DNA of 39,258 nucleotides from a virus, in IMG/VR virus record IMGVR_UViG_3300043438_000648, positions 1 to 39,258 of that record. The stretch is one strand, 5' to 3'. The position numbers and the translations under genes were made by a program. Of this stretch, positions 24,238-30,043 are shown one piece after another; the stretch's first letter is position 1, and each line of letters opens with the position of its first letter. The notes under the pieces are model-generated. The model was not told the origin of the DNA. It ran no database searches and was given only the letters and a program-made list of their open reading frames with translations.

Positions 24238-25242
24238 TTAGGCGGCGAGCGCCACGGCCACGCTGCGATCCTTGAGCGTGACGTTCTGGTTTGCGCCGAG
24301 CAGGTTCTGGTCGATGAACCTGTCGTCGGAGCGGTGAGTCTTGCTCCAGTCGACGTACTCGGCGACGGCCTGCACGAAGCCCCACTTGGTGTTCTTGACG
24401 TTCGCGAGGTTGTCCACGTCCCATGCTGCGTGGATTGCCTCGCGCGTGTTCTGCGCGATGGTCAGTCCGCGTGTGCTCTCCTCGTCCTTCGGGGCGGGGA
24501 GCGGGACGAGCATCTCCAGCATCCGGTCGAACGAGATGCGGTTGATGGGCTGCCGGATGAGGCTGTCGCCCAGCGTTTGCAACTGGTCGAAGTACTCGTT
24601 GCTGAAGCCGAGCATGTCACGCGCGTCCCGCACCTTGTCGGTCACGTTCGGCGTGTGCCTGCCCTTCCACATGTTCTTAGTTCCCTGCATGCTCCACTGC
24701 AGCGTGTTCTGGCAGACCACACGGACCGGCGTGGTGTAGACGCTGAGCGACGTGTTCCCGTCGTGCCCGTTGCAGAGGGCGACGAAGGGGTCGATGCGCT
24801 CCGACTCGTCGCCACCGATCAGGATGTCCCGGTTCAGGCGAGCGAGCGCCCAGACCTTGCGCCCGTTGAACAGGCTACCTGCGGTGTGGTAGTGCGCGTC
24901 ACCCTTGCCGATGATCTCGTCGAAGAAGTCGAACGCGTCGACGTTCTGGACGATCTTGTAGCGGGGGGTGACGATGCCGAGCGTGCCGTTCGTGTCCATG
25001 CGGACGTTCGCGACCTTGTCGGGGATGAGCGTGGTCGTGTCGGGCATGTCGTCGCCGTTGGGGACGTGGACGTGGATGTCGTGCTGCTCCACCGTCCAGT
25101 CCAGTCCGGCGAGGCGGATGGCCTCGGCGCTGGTGACCACGTCCTCGTCGATGACGGTGCCGAGGCGGTGCCATGCGGGCTGGCGTCCACCGTAGAAGGC
25201 TCCGTCGTTCTCAAGGATGCCACCGGTTGCGTGTTCGATCAT
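24238..25242 (-). CDS. DUF932 phage/plasmid-like protein
   Basis: 334 residues from ATG 25242; the frame upstream of this ATG crosses the promoter and is rejected. Full-length match in layout to the DUF932 / TIGR03299 family: N-terminal 'GRQPAWHRLGTVID', 'YKIVQNVDAFDFFDEII', 'GSLFNGRKVWALARL', 'VALCNGHDGNTSLSVYTTPVRVVCQNTL' and a helical C-terminus. The family is widespread on phages and plasmids; function is unproven. It is the longest gene of the right early region with its own promoter (B). Confidence 0.82.
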   Translation of the reverse strand: MIEHATGGILENDGAFYGGRQPAWHRLGTVIDEDVVTSAEAIRLAGLDWTVEQHDIHVHVPNGDDMPDTTTLIPDKVANVRMDTNGTLGIVTPRYKIVQNVDAFDFFDEIIGKGDAHYHTAGSLFNGRKVWALARLNRDILIGGDESERIDPFVALCNGHDGNTSLSVYTTPVRVVCQNTLQWSMQGTKNMWKGRHTPNVTDKVRDARDMLGFSNEYFDQLQTLGDSLIRQPINRISFDRMLEMLVPLPAPKDEESTRGLTIAQNTREAIHAAWDVDNLANVKNTKWGFVQAVAEYVDWSKTHRSDDRFIDQNLLGANQNVTLKDRSVAVALAA

Positions 25243-25273
25243 GTTTCCTTCTCCGTTCTTGGGGTGTACCCAT

Positions 25274-25321
25274 ACCGTACCACAGGTTAGAGTATGGCTG
25301 TTGTTATGATTTGGTAAGGAG
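25274..25321 (-). promoter_or_regulatory. Early promoter B with tandem 8-mers
   Basis: Minus-strand -10 TACGGT at 25274-25279, followed by the conserved start region GGGTACACC. Plus-strand 8-mers GTTATGAT (25303) and GTAAGGAG (25314), 11 bp apart, begin 24 and 35 bases from the -10 edge, one base more than at the other sites. The proximal 8-mer is also the -10 of a possible rightward extended -10 promoter (TGTTATGAT, 25302-25310). Drives DUF932. Confidence 0.65.
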
Positions 25322-25500
25322 TTCTTACCGGGGAACCGCGCCCAGCCGCATCGCATTGGTGGATGCGGGGGGATTACTCGGGCCTAACAAACCCGATTTT
25401 CCATTTAGCCCCGTTGTTAGCGGGTCGTGGTTCCCTTGGGAGAGGTTCGCCAGTACTGGCTAGCCTGTCCGCAGACACCCCCGTCGTGGCGGGTGTTTCG
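25317..25500 (+). ncRNA. Candidate structured RNA with complementary hairpin loops
   Basis: No gene lies between 25243 and 25538. A rightward extended -10 (TGTTATGAT, 25302-25310) would start RNA near 25317. The segment folds as a closing stem GGGAACC (25331-25337)/GGTTCCC (25429-25435) enclosing three hairpins: CCGCATC/GATGCGG (25346-25368), TCGGG/CCCGA (25378-25396) and CCCG/CGGG (25410-25424). The loops of the last two contain CTAACAA and TTGTTAG, exact complements, so they could kiss. A 12-bp palindrome (25449-25460) and the hairpin ending GGGTGTTTCG follow. Strand is inferred from the promoter; minus-strand transcription would give similar folds. Confidence 0.4.
25475..25499 (+). terminator. 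Terminator-like hairpin
   Basis: ACACCC (25475-25480) pairs with GGGTGT (25491-25496) around a 10-nt loop, followed by TTCG. On the plus strand it would end the candidate RNA; on the minus strand it lies about 40 bases past the stop of the 25988-25539 gene. The T-run is short. Confidence 0.45.
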
Positions 25501-25538
25501 TCCGGCGCTCATCAGTGCGGGATGCCGGATGGGTAGTG

Positions 25539-25988
25539 CTACGCCTTGCAGACGTTCTGGATGTCGAAGTCGTACGAGTCGAAGTCGTAGTCCTCTACTC
25601 CGTGGACGTCGACGGTGACCTCGTTGGACAGGTGCTCGCCGACGCCCTCCAGCGCGTCGTCCTCGCTGTCGCCGCTGATGATGATCGTCATGGTGACGGG
25701 CACCGTGATACGGATCTCATACTCGGAGGTCAGGTCCATGATGTCGTAATTGATGACGAGGTTGGCGAATCTCTCGTCGTTCTCGCAGGCCCGGCGCATG
25801 CCTTCCTCGGCGATGGTTGCCATCTCACGGAGCAGGGCGACGGCTACGTTCATGTCTCCGATTGTCTTGAGGTTGGCCCGGCGAAGTTCTTCGATGATGG
25901 TGAGGCGGTCGTCGTTCTCTGCGCTGATCTCGCGGATCTGGGCGCGGAGCACGTCGGTGTCTGCGGTGTCGGTGTCGATGGTGTTCAT
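25539..25988 (-). CDS. Hypothetical acidic protein
   Basis: 149 residues from ATG 25988 (AAGGGGAC upstream). An N-terminal helical region rich in Asp/Glu ('DTDTADTDVLRAQIREISAENDDRLTIIEELRR') is followed by a beta-strand region 'YEIRITVPVTMTIIISGDSEDDAL'. Similar small acidic proteins occur in actinophage early regions; no named family is recognised. Single-gene transcript under promoter C. Confidence 0.62.
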   Translation of the reverse strand: MNTIDTDTADTDVLRAQIREISAENDDRLTIIEELRRANLKTIGDMNVAVALLREMATIAEEGMRRACENDERFANLVINYDIMDLTSEYEIRITVPVTMTIIISGDSEDDALEGVGEHLSNEVTVDVHGVEDYDFDSYDFDIQNVCKA

Positions 25989-26015
25989 GGTGTCCCCTTC
26001 TGGTGGTGTACCCAT

Positions 26016-26062
26016 ACTATGCCACATGATTGTGGCTGAGTTTGTAAAAAGTTTGTAAGGAT
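26016..26062 (-). promoter_or_regulatory. Early promoter C with tandem 8-mers
   Basis: Minus-strand -10 CATAGT at 26016-26021, then GTATGGGTACACC covering the predicted start. Plus-strand 8-mers GTAAAAAG (26044) and GTAAGGAT (26055) are 11 bp apart and start 23 and 34 bases from the -10 edge. Confidence 0.72.
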
Positions 26063-26064
26063 TT

Positions 26065-26274
26065 CTATCTCAGGTCGACGGTTCGGATGCGGTGGATGCA
26101 CCCGAGCCGTCCGTTCGGGTTCAGGCAGAGCCGGTTCCCGTTCTCCCGCTCTCGGTAGTGCGCGTTCCCATTGTCGTCGTGCCCCATGTACTCCCACGGG
26201 AGTGCCTCCCCTGCCCCGTTGCGTCGGCAGTAGCGCCGTAGCGGGGTGAAGTCGTGTGTAGGATCGTATTTCAT
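26065..26274 (-). CDS. Small hypothetical protein
   Basis: 69 residues, ATG 26274 in a 4-bp overlap with the upstream stop. Arg/Asn/Gly-rich with scattered Cys and His (RRYCRRNG, RLCLNPNGRLGC); perhaps a small beta protein. No family recognised. Confidence 0.58.
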   Translation of the reverse strand: MKYDPTHDFTPLRRYCRRNGAGEALPWEYMGHDDNGNAHYRERENGNRLCLNPNGRLGCIHRIRTVDLR

Positions 26275-26498
26275 GCTGCCCCCTCCGGGTAGTCGTAGTC
26301 GCCCGCGTATTCGTTACGCTCGGCCGACGATAGTGCGTCCAGCATGAGCCGACGCGTAGCGTACACGTCGCTGAAGTGCGGCGACAATTCGGATCCGGGC
26401 AGGTTCAGCCAGTACCGTAGCCCTTCGGCGACGTGCCCGATCTCTGCGATGGTCAGTGTATCGGCGATGATATCGGCGCGCTTCTCTGTCTTGTCCAT
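26271..26498 (-). CDS. Small hypothetical protein, leaderless
   Basis: 75 residues from ATG 26498; the longer frame to 26600 crosses the promoter. The -10 TACGAT (26505-26510) lies exactly 6 bases before the ATG, so transcription should begin at the start codon. Helical, acidic ('LTIAEIGHVAEGLRYWLNL'). No family recognised. Confidence 0.62.
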   Translation of the reverse strand: MDKTEKRADIIADTLTIAEIGHVAEGLRYWLNLPGSELSPHFSDVYATRRLMLDALSSAERNEYAGDYDYPEGAA

Positions 26499-26504
26499 AG
26501 TTTT

Positions 26505-26551
26505 ATCGTACCCCTTGTCTGGTGCGTAGTGTGTTCGGATTTTGTAAGGAT
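26505..26551 (-). promoter_or_regulatory. Early promoter D with tandem 8-mers (leaderless)
   Basis: Minus-strand -10 TACGAT at 26505-26510. Plus-strand 8-mers GTTCGGAT (26533) and GTAAGGAT (26544) are 11 bp apart and begin 23 and 34 bases from the -10 edge. The distal repeat touches the stop codon of the Gp88 gene. Confidence 0.7.
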
Positions 26552-27366
26552 CACGGAGCCTGCAGGAATCCGTGCCGCGTCCCCTGCATGCCGCGCGCAT
26601 TCCCCTTCGCGCGTAGCCCGACGATCACGCCGCCCGCGTCAGCGAATCGGAGGTCGTGCGCGTCCCCGTCGATGACGGGATACGTGCCTCCCCACGGTGC
26701 CGTCCACGTTGCGGGCAGCGGTGCCCCCTTGCGGGTGGCGAAGACTACTGCTACGCGGTGCCCGGCTTCCAGATAACGGCGCGCCGCCTCTCCCTGCCCG
26801 CCCGGGTAGGAATACGTCACGTCGATGCCGTGCTCGGCAGCGTCAGGCTTCGGCCGCTTCGTGTAGTCGTACAGGATGCAGCCCTCCGCGATAGCGTGGG
26901 CTACCACCTCGGGGAACGTGCGATGCCAAGCGATATCGGACGTGCCGTTCAGGCGCAGCGCGGGCGTGAGGCCATGCCGTCGCGCGTTGCGGGCATGATT
27001 CGTGATCTCGCGACAGATGCGGGCGCTAAACCCTTCCGGGTCAAGGATCATCCGGGCGGTGCGACGAATCCGGCTAGCCTGAATCACGTTCCACCCGCTA
27101 GCGTCAAGGCCAATACCTCCCCGGCCCGAAGTGTTCAGGCAGACGGCGGTACATTCGACGCTAGCCCATGGGCATACGTTGGCACCCGACATGGTGGCGG
27201 GCGCTAGGTGCAGGACGGCGGGCAAGTAGCCCATATCGGCGGCACCCTTCGCCACTTTCGGGTTGGTGGTGGTGAGCAGGCTACCCTCCGACTTGACCGG
27301 GTAGTGCTCATCGATGGCGGCCACCGTTGCGGTGACGGCGCGTAGTACGCGGTTGCTATAGGTCAT
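26551..27366 (-). CDS. Gp88-family actinophage protein
   Basis: 271 residues. Pattern of the Gene product 88 family known from mycobacteriophages and other actinophages: 'NPKVAKGAADMGYLPAVLHLAPA', 'ANVCPWASVECTAVCLNTSGRGG', 'NVIQASRIRRTARMILDP', 'PALRLNGTSDIAWHR', 'LYDYTKRP', 'GGVIVGLRAKG'. The clustered Cys near residues 66-76 may bind metal. Function unknown. AAGGGGGAC precedes ATG 27366; own promoter E. Confidence 0.82.
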   Translation of the reverse strand: MTYSNRVLRAVTATVAAIDEHYPVKSEGSLLTTTNPKVAKGAADMGYLPAVLHLAPATMSGANVCPWASVECTAVCLNTSGRGGIGLDASGWNVIQASRIRRTARMILDPEGFSARICREITNHARNARRHGLTPALRLNGTSDIAWHRTFPEVVAHAIAEGCILYDYTKRPKPDAAEHGIDVTYSYPGGQGEAARRYLEAGHRVAVVFATRKGAPLPATWTAPWGGTYPVIDGDAHDLRFADAGGVIVGLRAKGNARGMQGTRHGFLQAP

Positions 27367-27390
27367 TTTGTCCCCCTTCGGACTGATTCC

Positions 27391-27437
27391 ATTATGCCAC
27401 GAACCCGTGGCCGTACTTGTAAGGATTCCGTAAGGAT
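27391..27437 (-). promoter_or_regulatory. Early promoter E with tandem 8-mers
   Basis: Minus-strand -10 CATAAT at 27391-27396. Two perfect plus-strand 8-mers GTAAGGAT (27419 and 27430), 11 bp apart, begin 23 and 34 bases from the -10 edge. This is the best copy of the element. The distal repeat reaches the stop of the upstream gene. Confidence 0.77.
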
Positions 27438-27667
27438 TACGGGCTGAGTAGCCCCGCCGACTTGGTCTCCCGCCGCCACTTCGCGGCCGCGTTGCCGTAG
27501 TCCTGATACAGGCTATGGATGGTGCCCCACGCGTGAAGGCTCATCACCTCCCCGAGCACCTCCTCGGTGTAGCCCAATCGCGCCATGGCATCATTGGCCG
27601 CATCCATCGCATCCAGCGCCCGGTTCAGCGCGAACGCCGCTTCGCGGTATTCCTTCGTGATCATCAT
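27437..27667 (-). CDS. Small hypothetical helical protein
   Basis: 76 residues from the first of two adjacent ATGs at 27667; the longer frame to 27748 crosses the promoter. Helical: 'EYREAAFALNRALDAMDAANDAMARLGYTEEVLGEVMSLH'. AAGGGGTGGCA precedes the start. No family recognised. Confidence 0.6.
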   Translation of the reverse strand: MMITKEYREAAFALNRALDAMDAANDAMARLGYTEEVLGEVMSLHAWGTIHSLYQDYGNAAAKWRRETKSAGLLSP

Positions 27668-27694
27668 TGCCACCCCTTCCGTTGGTGTACCCAC

Positions 27695-27741
27695 ACTATA
27701 ACGCACCCCGGCGGCGAAGTTTGTAAAGATTCCGTAAGGAT
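27695..27741 (-). promoter_or_regulatory. Early promoter F with tandem 8-mers
   Basis: Minus-strand -10 TATAGT at 27695-27700 followed by GTGGGTACACC. Plus-strand 8-mers GTAAAGAT (27723) and GTAAGGAT (27734), 11 bp apart, begin 23 and 34 bases from the -10 edge. Confidence 0.75.
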
Positions 27742-27827
27742 TCGACAAGCCCCCACGCCCGAGCGCGCGCGTACCTTCCCCTTCCTCCTGCCCTCCGGGC
27801 GCACTCCGAACCGCCTAGCCTATCCAA

Positions 27828-27871
27828 TGGGGGGTGCCGGGATTCGAACCCGGCAGGGCCAGCCACCCCCC
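27828..27871 (-). other. tRNA-like minihelix (acceptor stem plus T-arm only)
   Basis: Read on the minus strand: GGGGGGT (27871-27865), a 10-nt linker, GCCGGG-TTCGAAT-CCCGGC (27854-27836), then ACCCCCC and A (27835-27828). The T-loop TTCGAAT has every invariant base of a tRNA T-arm, and the outer arms pair perfectly over 7 bp. There is no D-arm or anticodon arm and no CCA. It lies directly after the stop of the 39-residue gene. It could be the 3' part of a host tRNA captured as an attachment site, a tRNA mimic or an operon end. Confidence 0.6.
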
Positions 27872-27877
27872 ACGCGC

Positions 27878-27997
27878 CTACCCGATACGTAGCACCCGGC
27901 AGGCTTCCCGCGCCTGCTCCCGCTCCTCGGGCGTCAGCACCTCCCCGGCCTTCATCCGCGCAATCAGACGCGCTAGCCGCTTTTCCGCCGGACTCAC
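27878..27997 (-). CDS. Small hypothetical protein (39 residues)
   Basis: GTG 27997 overlaps the upstream TGA by 4 bp (GTGA); TAG at 27878-27880. The product is a helical, charged peptide with 'SPAEKRLARLIARMKAGE' and 'TPEEREQAREACRVL', the look of a real small protein. It ends a three-gene operon and is followed at once by the tRNA-like element. Confidence 0.6.
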   Translation of the reverse strand: MSPAEKRLARLIARMKAGEVLTPEEREQAREACRVLRIG

Positions 27998-28287
27998 GAC
28001 GCCGCCGCCATCCGCGCCGCGCGCTGCGCCCACTTTTCCCGGGATCCCTCACGATACCCGCCACGCTTGCCGTGCTGAGTCCGCCCAATCGGCCGCGACT
28101 TGCAGGCCCACGCGGGCACCCGCGCATCCGGCAAAACCGTGACCACGAACACGCGGCCATCGATCACGCGGAACCCGGAACCCGTAGGCACCGGCACCCC
28201 GTCACGCTGAACGCCCACGAACCGGCCACCCGCGCCGCGTAGCAGCACTCCGCCACCAAATGCGGGCACCCCCGTGGGGGCGATCAT
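27994..28287 (-). CDS. Hypothetical protein, beta-rich with basic tail
   Basis: 97 residues, ATG 28287 in a 4-bp overlap with the upstream stop. Gly/Val-rich first half ('GGGVLLRGAGGRFVGVQRDG'), a middle 'FRVIDGRVFVVTVLPD', then a basic C-terminal helix 'RGGYREGSREKWAQRAARMAA'. Possibly nucleic-acid binding; no family recognised. Confidence 0.6.
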   Translation of the reverse strand: MIAPTGVPAFGGGVLLRGAGGRFVGVQRDGVPVPTGSGFRVIDGRVFVVTVLPDARVPAWACKSRPIGRTQHGKRGGYREGSREKWAQRAARMAAAS

Positions 28288-28514
28288 GCCGTCACCCCCT
28301 TCGCGCGAACCGGGAACCGCTGCGCCATAAACGCGCCGAACGAATCGCCATGCATCCCGAACAATAGCGCCGCGACGATATCCCGCACGTCGCGCTCACA
28401 CTTGCCATCGATCAGGGCCAGCCACTTATCCCCGCAAACGTGCGGGCCAGCCGCCCCACGCTGTACCCCCAACTTCCACGCCGTGCTCAAGTCCTGCCGC
28501 TTCGCAGCGTTCAT
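28284..28514 (-). CDS. Hypothetical protein, first gene of the rightmost early operon
   Basis: 76 residues from ATG 28514 with AAGGGG about 6 nt upstream; a GTG at 28541 would lie upstream of the predicted transcription start and is rejected. Contains 'HVCGDKWLALIDGKCERDVRDIVAALLFG'. No family recognised. Confidence 0.6.
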   Translation of the reverse strand: MNAAKRQDLSTAWKLGVQRGAAGPHVCGDKWLALIDGKCERDVRDIVAALLFGMHGDSFGAFMAQRFPVRAKGVTA

Positions 28515-28543
28515 ACTGCACCCCTTCCATTCGGTGTTCACCC

Positions 28544-28592
28544 ATCATAGCAGACGAATCACCACCAAACCAAACCTTTACATAATCCTTAC
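28544..28592 (-). promoter_or_regulatory. Early promoter G with tandem 8-mers in inverted orientation
   Basis: Minus-strand -10 TATGAT at 28544-28549 with GGGTGAACACC at the start region, in front of the rightmost early operon. The 8-mers here read ACCTTTAC (28574) and ATCCTTAC (28585) on the plus strand, 11 bp apart, opposite in direction to the other six sites. CATAAT at 28581-28586 could serve as a rightward -10. Confidence 0.55.
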
Positions 28593-28709
28593 AACTACAA
28601 CCCGCCGATGGTGTGTGCGTCCTTCGCGCGCGTTGGCCCCTACCCCGCGCCGTGCGCGCCCGCGCTATCTACGCCGCCCGCCCGCCCGAGCGAGAACCCC
28701 ACCCGCGCC

Positions 28710-28745
28710 GCCCGACGTCGTACCCATCCTCGGGCTTTCTTTTTT
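28710..28745 (+). terminator. Rho-independent terminator without upstream gene
   Basis: GCCCGA (28710-28715), a 14-nt loop, TCGGGC (28730-28735), then TTTCTTTTTTG. This is the best intrinsic terminator in the window. It works on the plus strand, yet only leftward genes lie to its left, so it implies a short rightward RNA starting near 28.59 kb or serves to block read-through into the late control region. Confidence 0.7.
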
Positions 28746-29058
28746 GTGGGTACGATTTTTGTGTAGGCTTCTTCTCAGGATGATGGTTGTGCCAGTTCTT
28801 CTTTGGCCCTCCTAGCCTTGTGGCTAACCGTCTTCCGTTTTACGTGCTTGACGTCCCTGCACGATCCGGCCTAGCCGTTGCCGGGACATTGTCTGGTCGT
28901 CTGATGGCAGTCCGTGGTGCGGTTTCTGCGTCAGTGCTTCGACGAGGCTTGCGGTTACTGTGTGCCGTTTCTCCTAAGCGGGGGATTCGGCGTTATGTTT
29001 AGAGTATCACGACTCGGTGTGTAGGTTTTCTACACTGTGGGTGGTGTTGGTGTGTAAA

Positions 29059-29078
29059 TATCGTACATATGCACGATA
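29059..29078. promoter_or_regulatory. Palindromic operator candidate before the late genes
   Basis: TATCGT (29059-29064), 8-bp spacer containing CATATG, ACGATA (29073-29078). A related half site TCGTATG follows at 29081. It lies about 32 bases upstream of the -10 of the first late gene, the place for a dimeric regulator. No repressor gene was recognised in the window. Confidence 0.5.
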
Positions 29079-29109
29079 AATCGTATGTTCGTGACTACTG
29101 CTGTTGTGC

Positions 29110-29122
29110 TATTGTCGCTTTA
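29110..29122 (+). promoter_or_regulatory. Leaderless late promoter (-10 TATTGT)
   Basis: TATTGT at 29110-29115 is followed by exactly six bases before ATG 29122, so the mRNA should begin at the start codon; no ribosome-binding site is present. The same geometry occurs at promoter D. No convincing -35, which suggests activation through the upstream palindrome. Confidence 0.5.
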
Positions 29123-29445
29123 TGAGCAGCAACAAGCGCATGATGCGCACCTACACCAAGTACGAAGATGAACTTCGCCAGTTCAATGATGCTCAAAGCA
29201 TTCGCAGGGGGAAGAAAAAGGATGGAAACCCACCATCATTCTTCAAAGACTTGTTTGACTATAAGCAGCCACGCAGAAACAATCGTGGATGCGGCGACAT
29301 CAAGTGGATCATTCCCCTCACTGGAGAGATCCAGACGATTCACTGTGATCAAGTGTCTACAGCGTTCCAGCATATGCGCGCCCCTAAGGGAAAGCAGTAC
29401 GCGCTTCGCAGTGATCGCAGAGATCTGGCCGACGAGGCAGCATAA
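29122..29445 (+). CDS. Hypothetical protein, first late gene
   Basis: 107 residues from ATG 29122. Highly basic N-terminal half (KKKDGNPPSFFKDLFDYKQPRRNNRG), then 'IKWIIPLTGEIQTIHCDQ'. No family recognised. It overlaps the small terminase gene by one base (TAATG); such genes before terS sometimes encode HNH nucleases or packaging factors, but no such motif is visible. Confidence 0.6.
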   Translation: MSSNKRMMRTYTKYEDELRQFNDAQSIRRGKKKDGNPPSFFKDLFDYKQPRRNNRGCGDIKWIIPLTGEIQTIHCDQVSTAFQHMRAPKGKQYALRSDRRDLADEAA

Positions 29446-29867
29446 TGGCTAGCGAAGAGACCGAACTCAAGTACTTTGGCGAAGAAGCACGAGCAAGTAT
29501 CCTAGAAATGGCGCGACACCCCGTGGCCCTAACAACTATCGCCCAAGCACACGGCATCCCCGCACAGACACTCAGAGACCGCACAGAAGAAGAAGACGAA
29601 TTCGGCGTTGCGTTCCAAAAACTCCGAGCAAAACTACAAGCCAACCTCGTAGGCAACGTGATGGATCGCGGAGATACTGACTGGCGCATGCATGCCCACC
29701 TACTTGAACGTCTCTTCCCGACGGGCTACGCCAAAGAAAAAGCCAACACAATCAAGATCGAAGCATCGGCATTTGATTGGAACCAGTTAGGCCGCATTAC
29801 AGAGAAAGACCTGCCCAAGCGCGAAACAAAGCAGATCGAAGCCGAGAGTGTACAAATCAATGACTGA
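29445..29867 (+). CDS. terS: Terminase small subunit candidate
   Basis: 140 residues. N-terminal helix-turn-helix-like stretch 'ALTTIAQAHGIPAQTLRDR' (about residues 28-46), a helical middle ('FQKLRAKLQANLVGNVMDRGD'), and a charged C-terminal tail. Size, DNA-binding N-terminus and position just before the large subunit fit a TerS that recognises the packaging start. Sequence similarity alone would not be decisive. Confidence 0.68.
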   Translation: MASEETELKYFGEEARASILEMARHPVALTTIAQAHGIPAQTLRDRTEEEDEFGVAFQKLRAKLQANLVGNVMDRGDTDWRMHAHLLERLFPTGYAKEKANTIKIEASAFDWNQLGRITEKDLPKRETKQIEAESVQIND

Positions 29868-30042
29868 ACCATTCCACACCAATCGCGACCCGGGCGACGA
29901 GAATGACTACTTTGACCTCTTTCTCAAATGGCTAAACGCACAAGACGAACCCTCCCCGCCCAAGGGAAAAAACTATTACCTAATACCCGACGAAAACGGT
30001 TGCCTCAGTATTTCCACCACCCCGGAAATAGACAGGACATAA
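29860..30042 (+). CDS. Small hypothetical protein between terminase subunits
   Basis: 60 residues from ATG 29860, 8-bp overlap with terS; an upstream GTG is less likely. Acidic and aromatic ('GDENDYFDLFLKWLNAQDE', 'YYLIPDENGCLSI'). No family recognised. Confidence 0.58.
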   Translation: MTEPFHTNRDPGDENDYFDLFLKWLNAQDEPSPPKGKNYYLIPDENGCLSISTTPEIDRT

Positions 30043-30043
30043 C

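Larger units (their letters stand above)
28515..29121. other. Non-coding divergent control region
   Basis: About 600 bases separate the leftward early genes from the rightward late genes. From left to right: leftward promoter G, a plus-strand terminator (28710-28745), a stretch at about 28775-29000 with no complete gene but broken coding-like minus frames, an inverted repeat GTGTAG/CTACAC (29019-29035), a palindrome (29059-29078) and a leaderless promoter into the late genes. The part at 28.60-28.73 kb is markedly GC-rich compared with what follows. Confidence 0.7.

Noticed and set aside
25330-25436. Full tRNA (anticodon GTT on the minus strand) in the structured gap
   Set aside because: The 5-bp stem with TTGTTAG loop looks like an anticodon arm, but there is no T-arm with TTCRA next to the closing stem and no CCA, so it is treated as another structured RNA.
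28787-29002. Plus-strand 71-codon ORF in the control region
   Set aside because: No ribosome site, no domain, atypical composition; the region looks non-coding on this strand.
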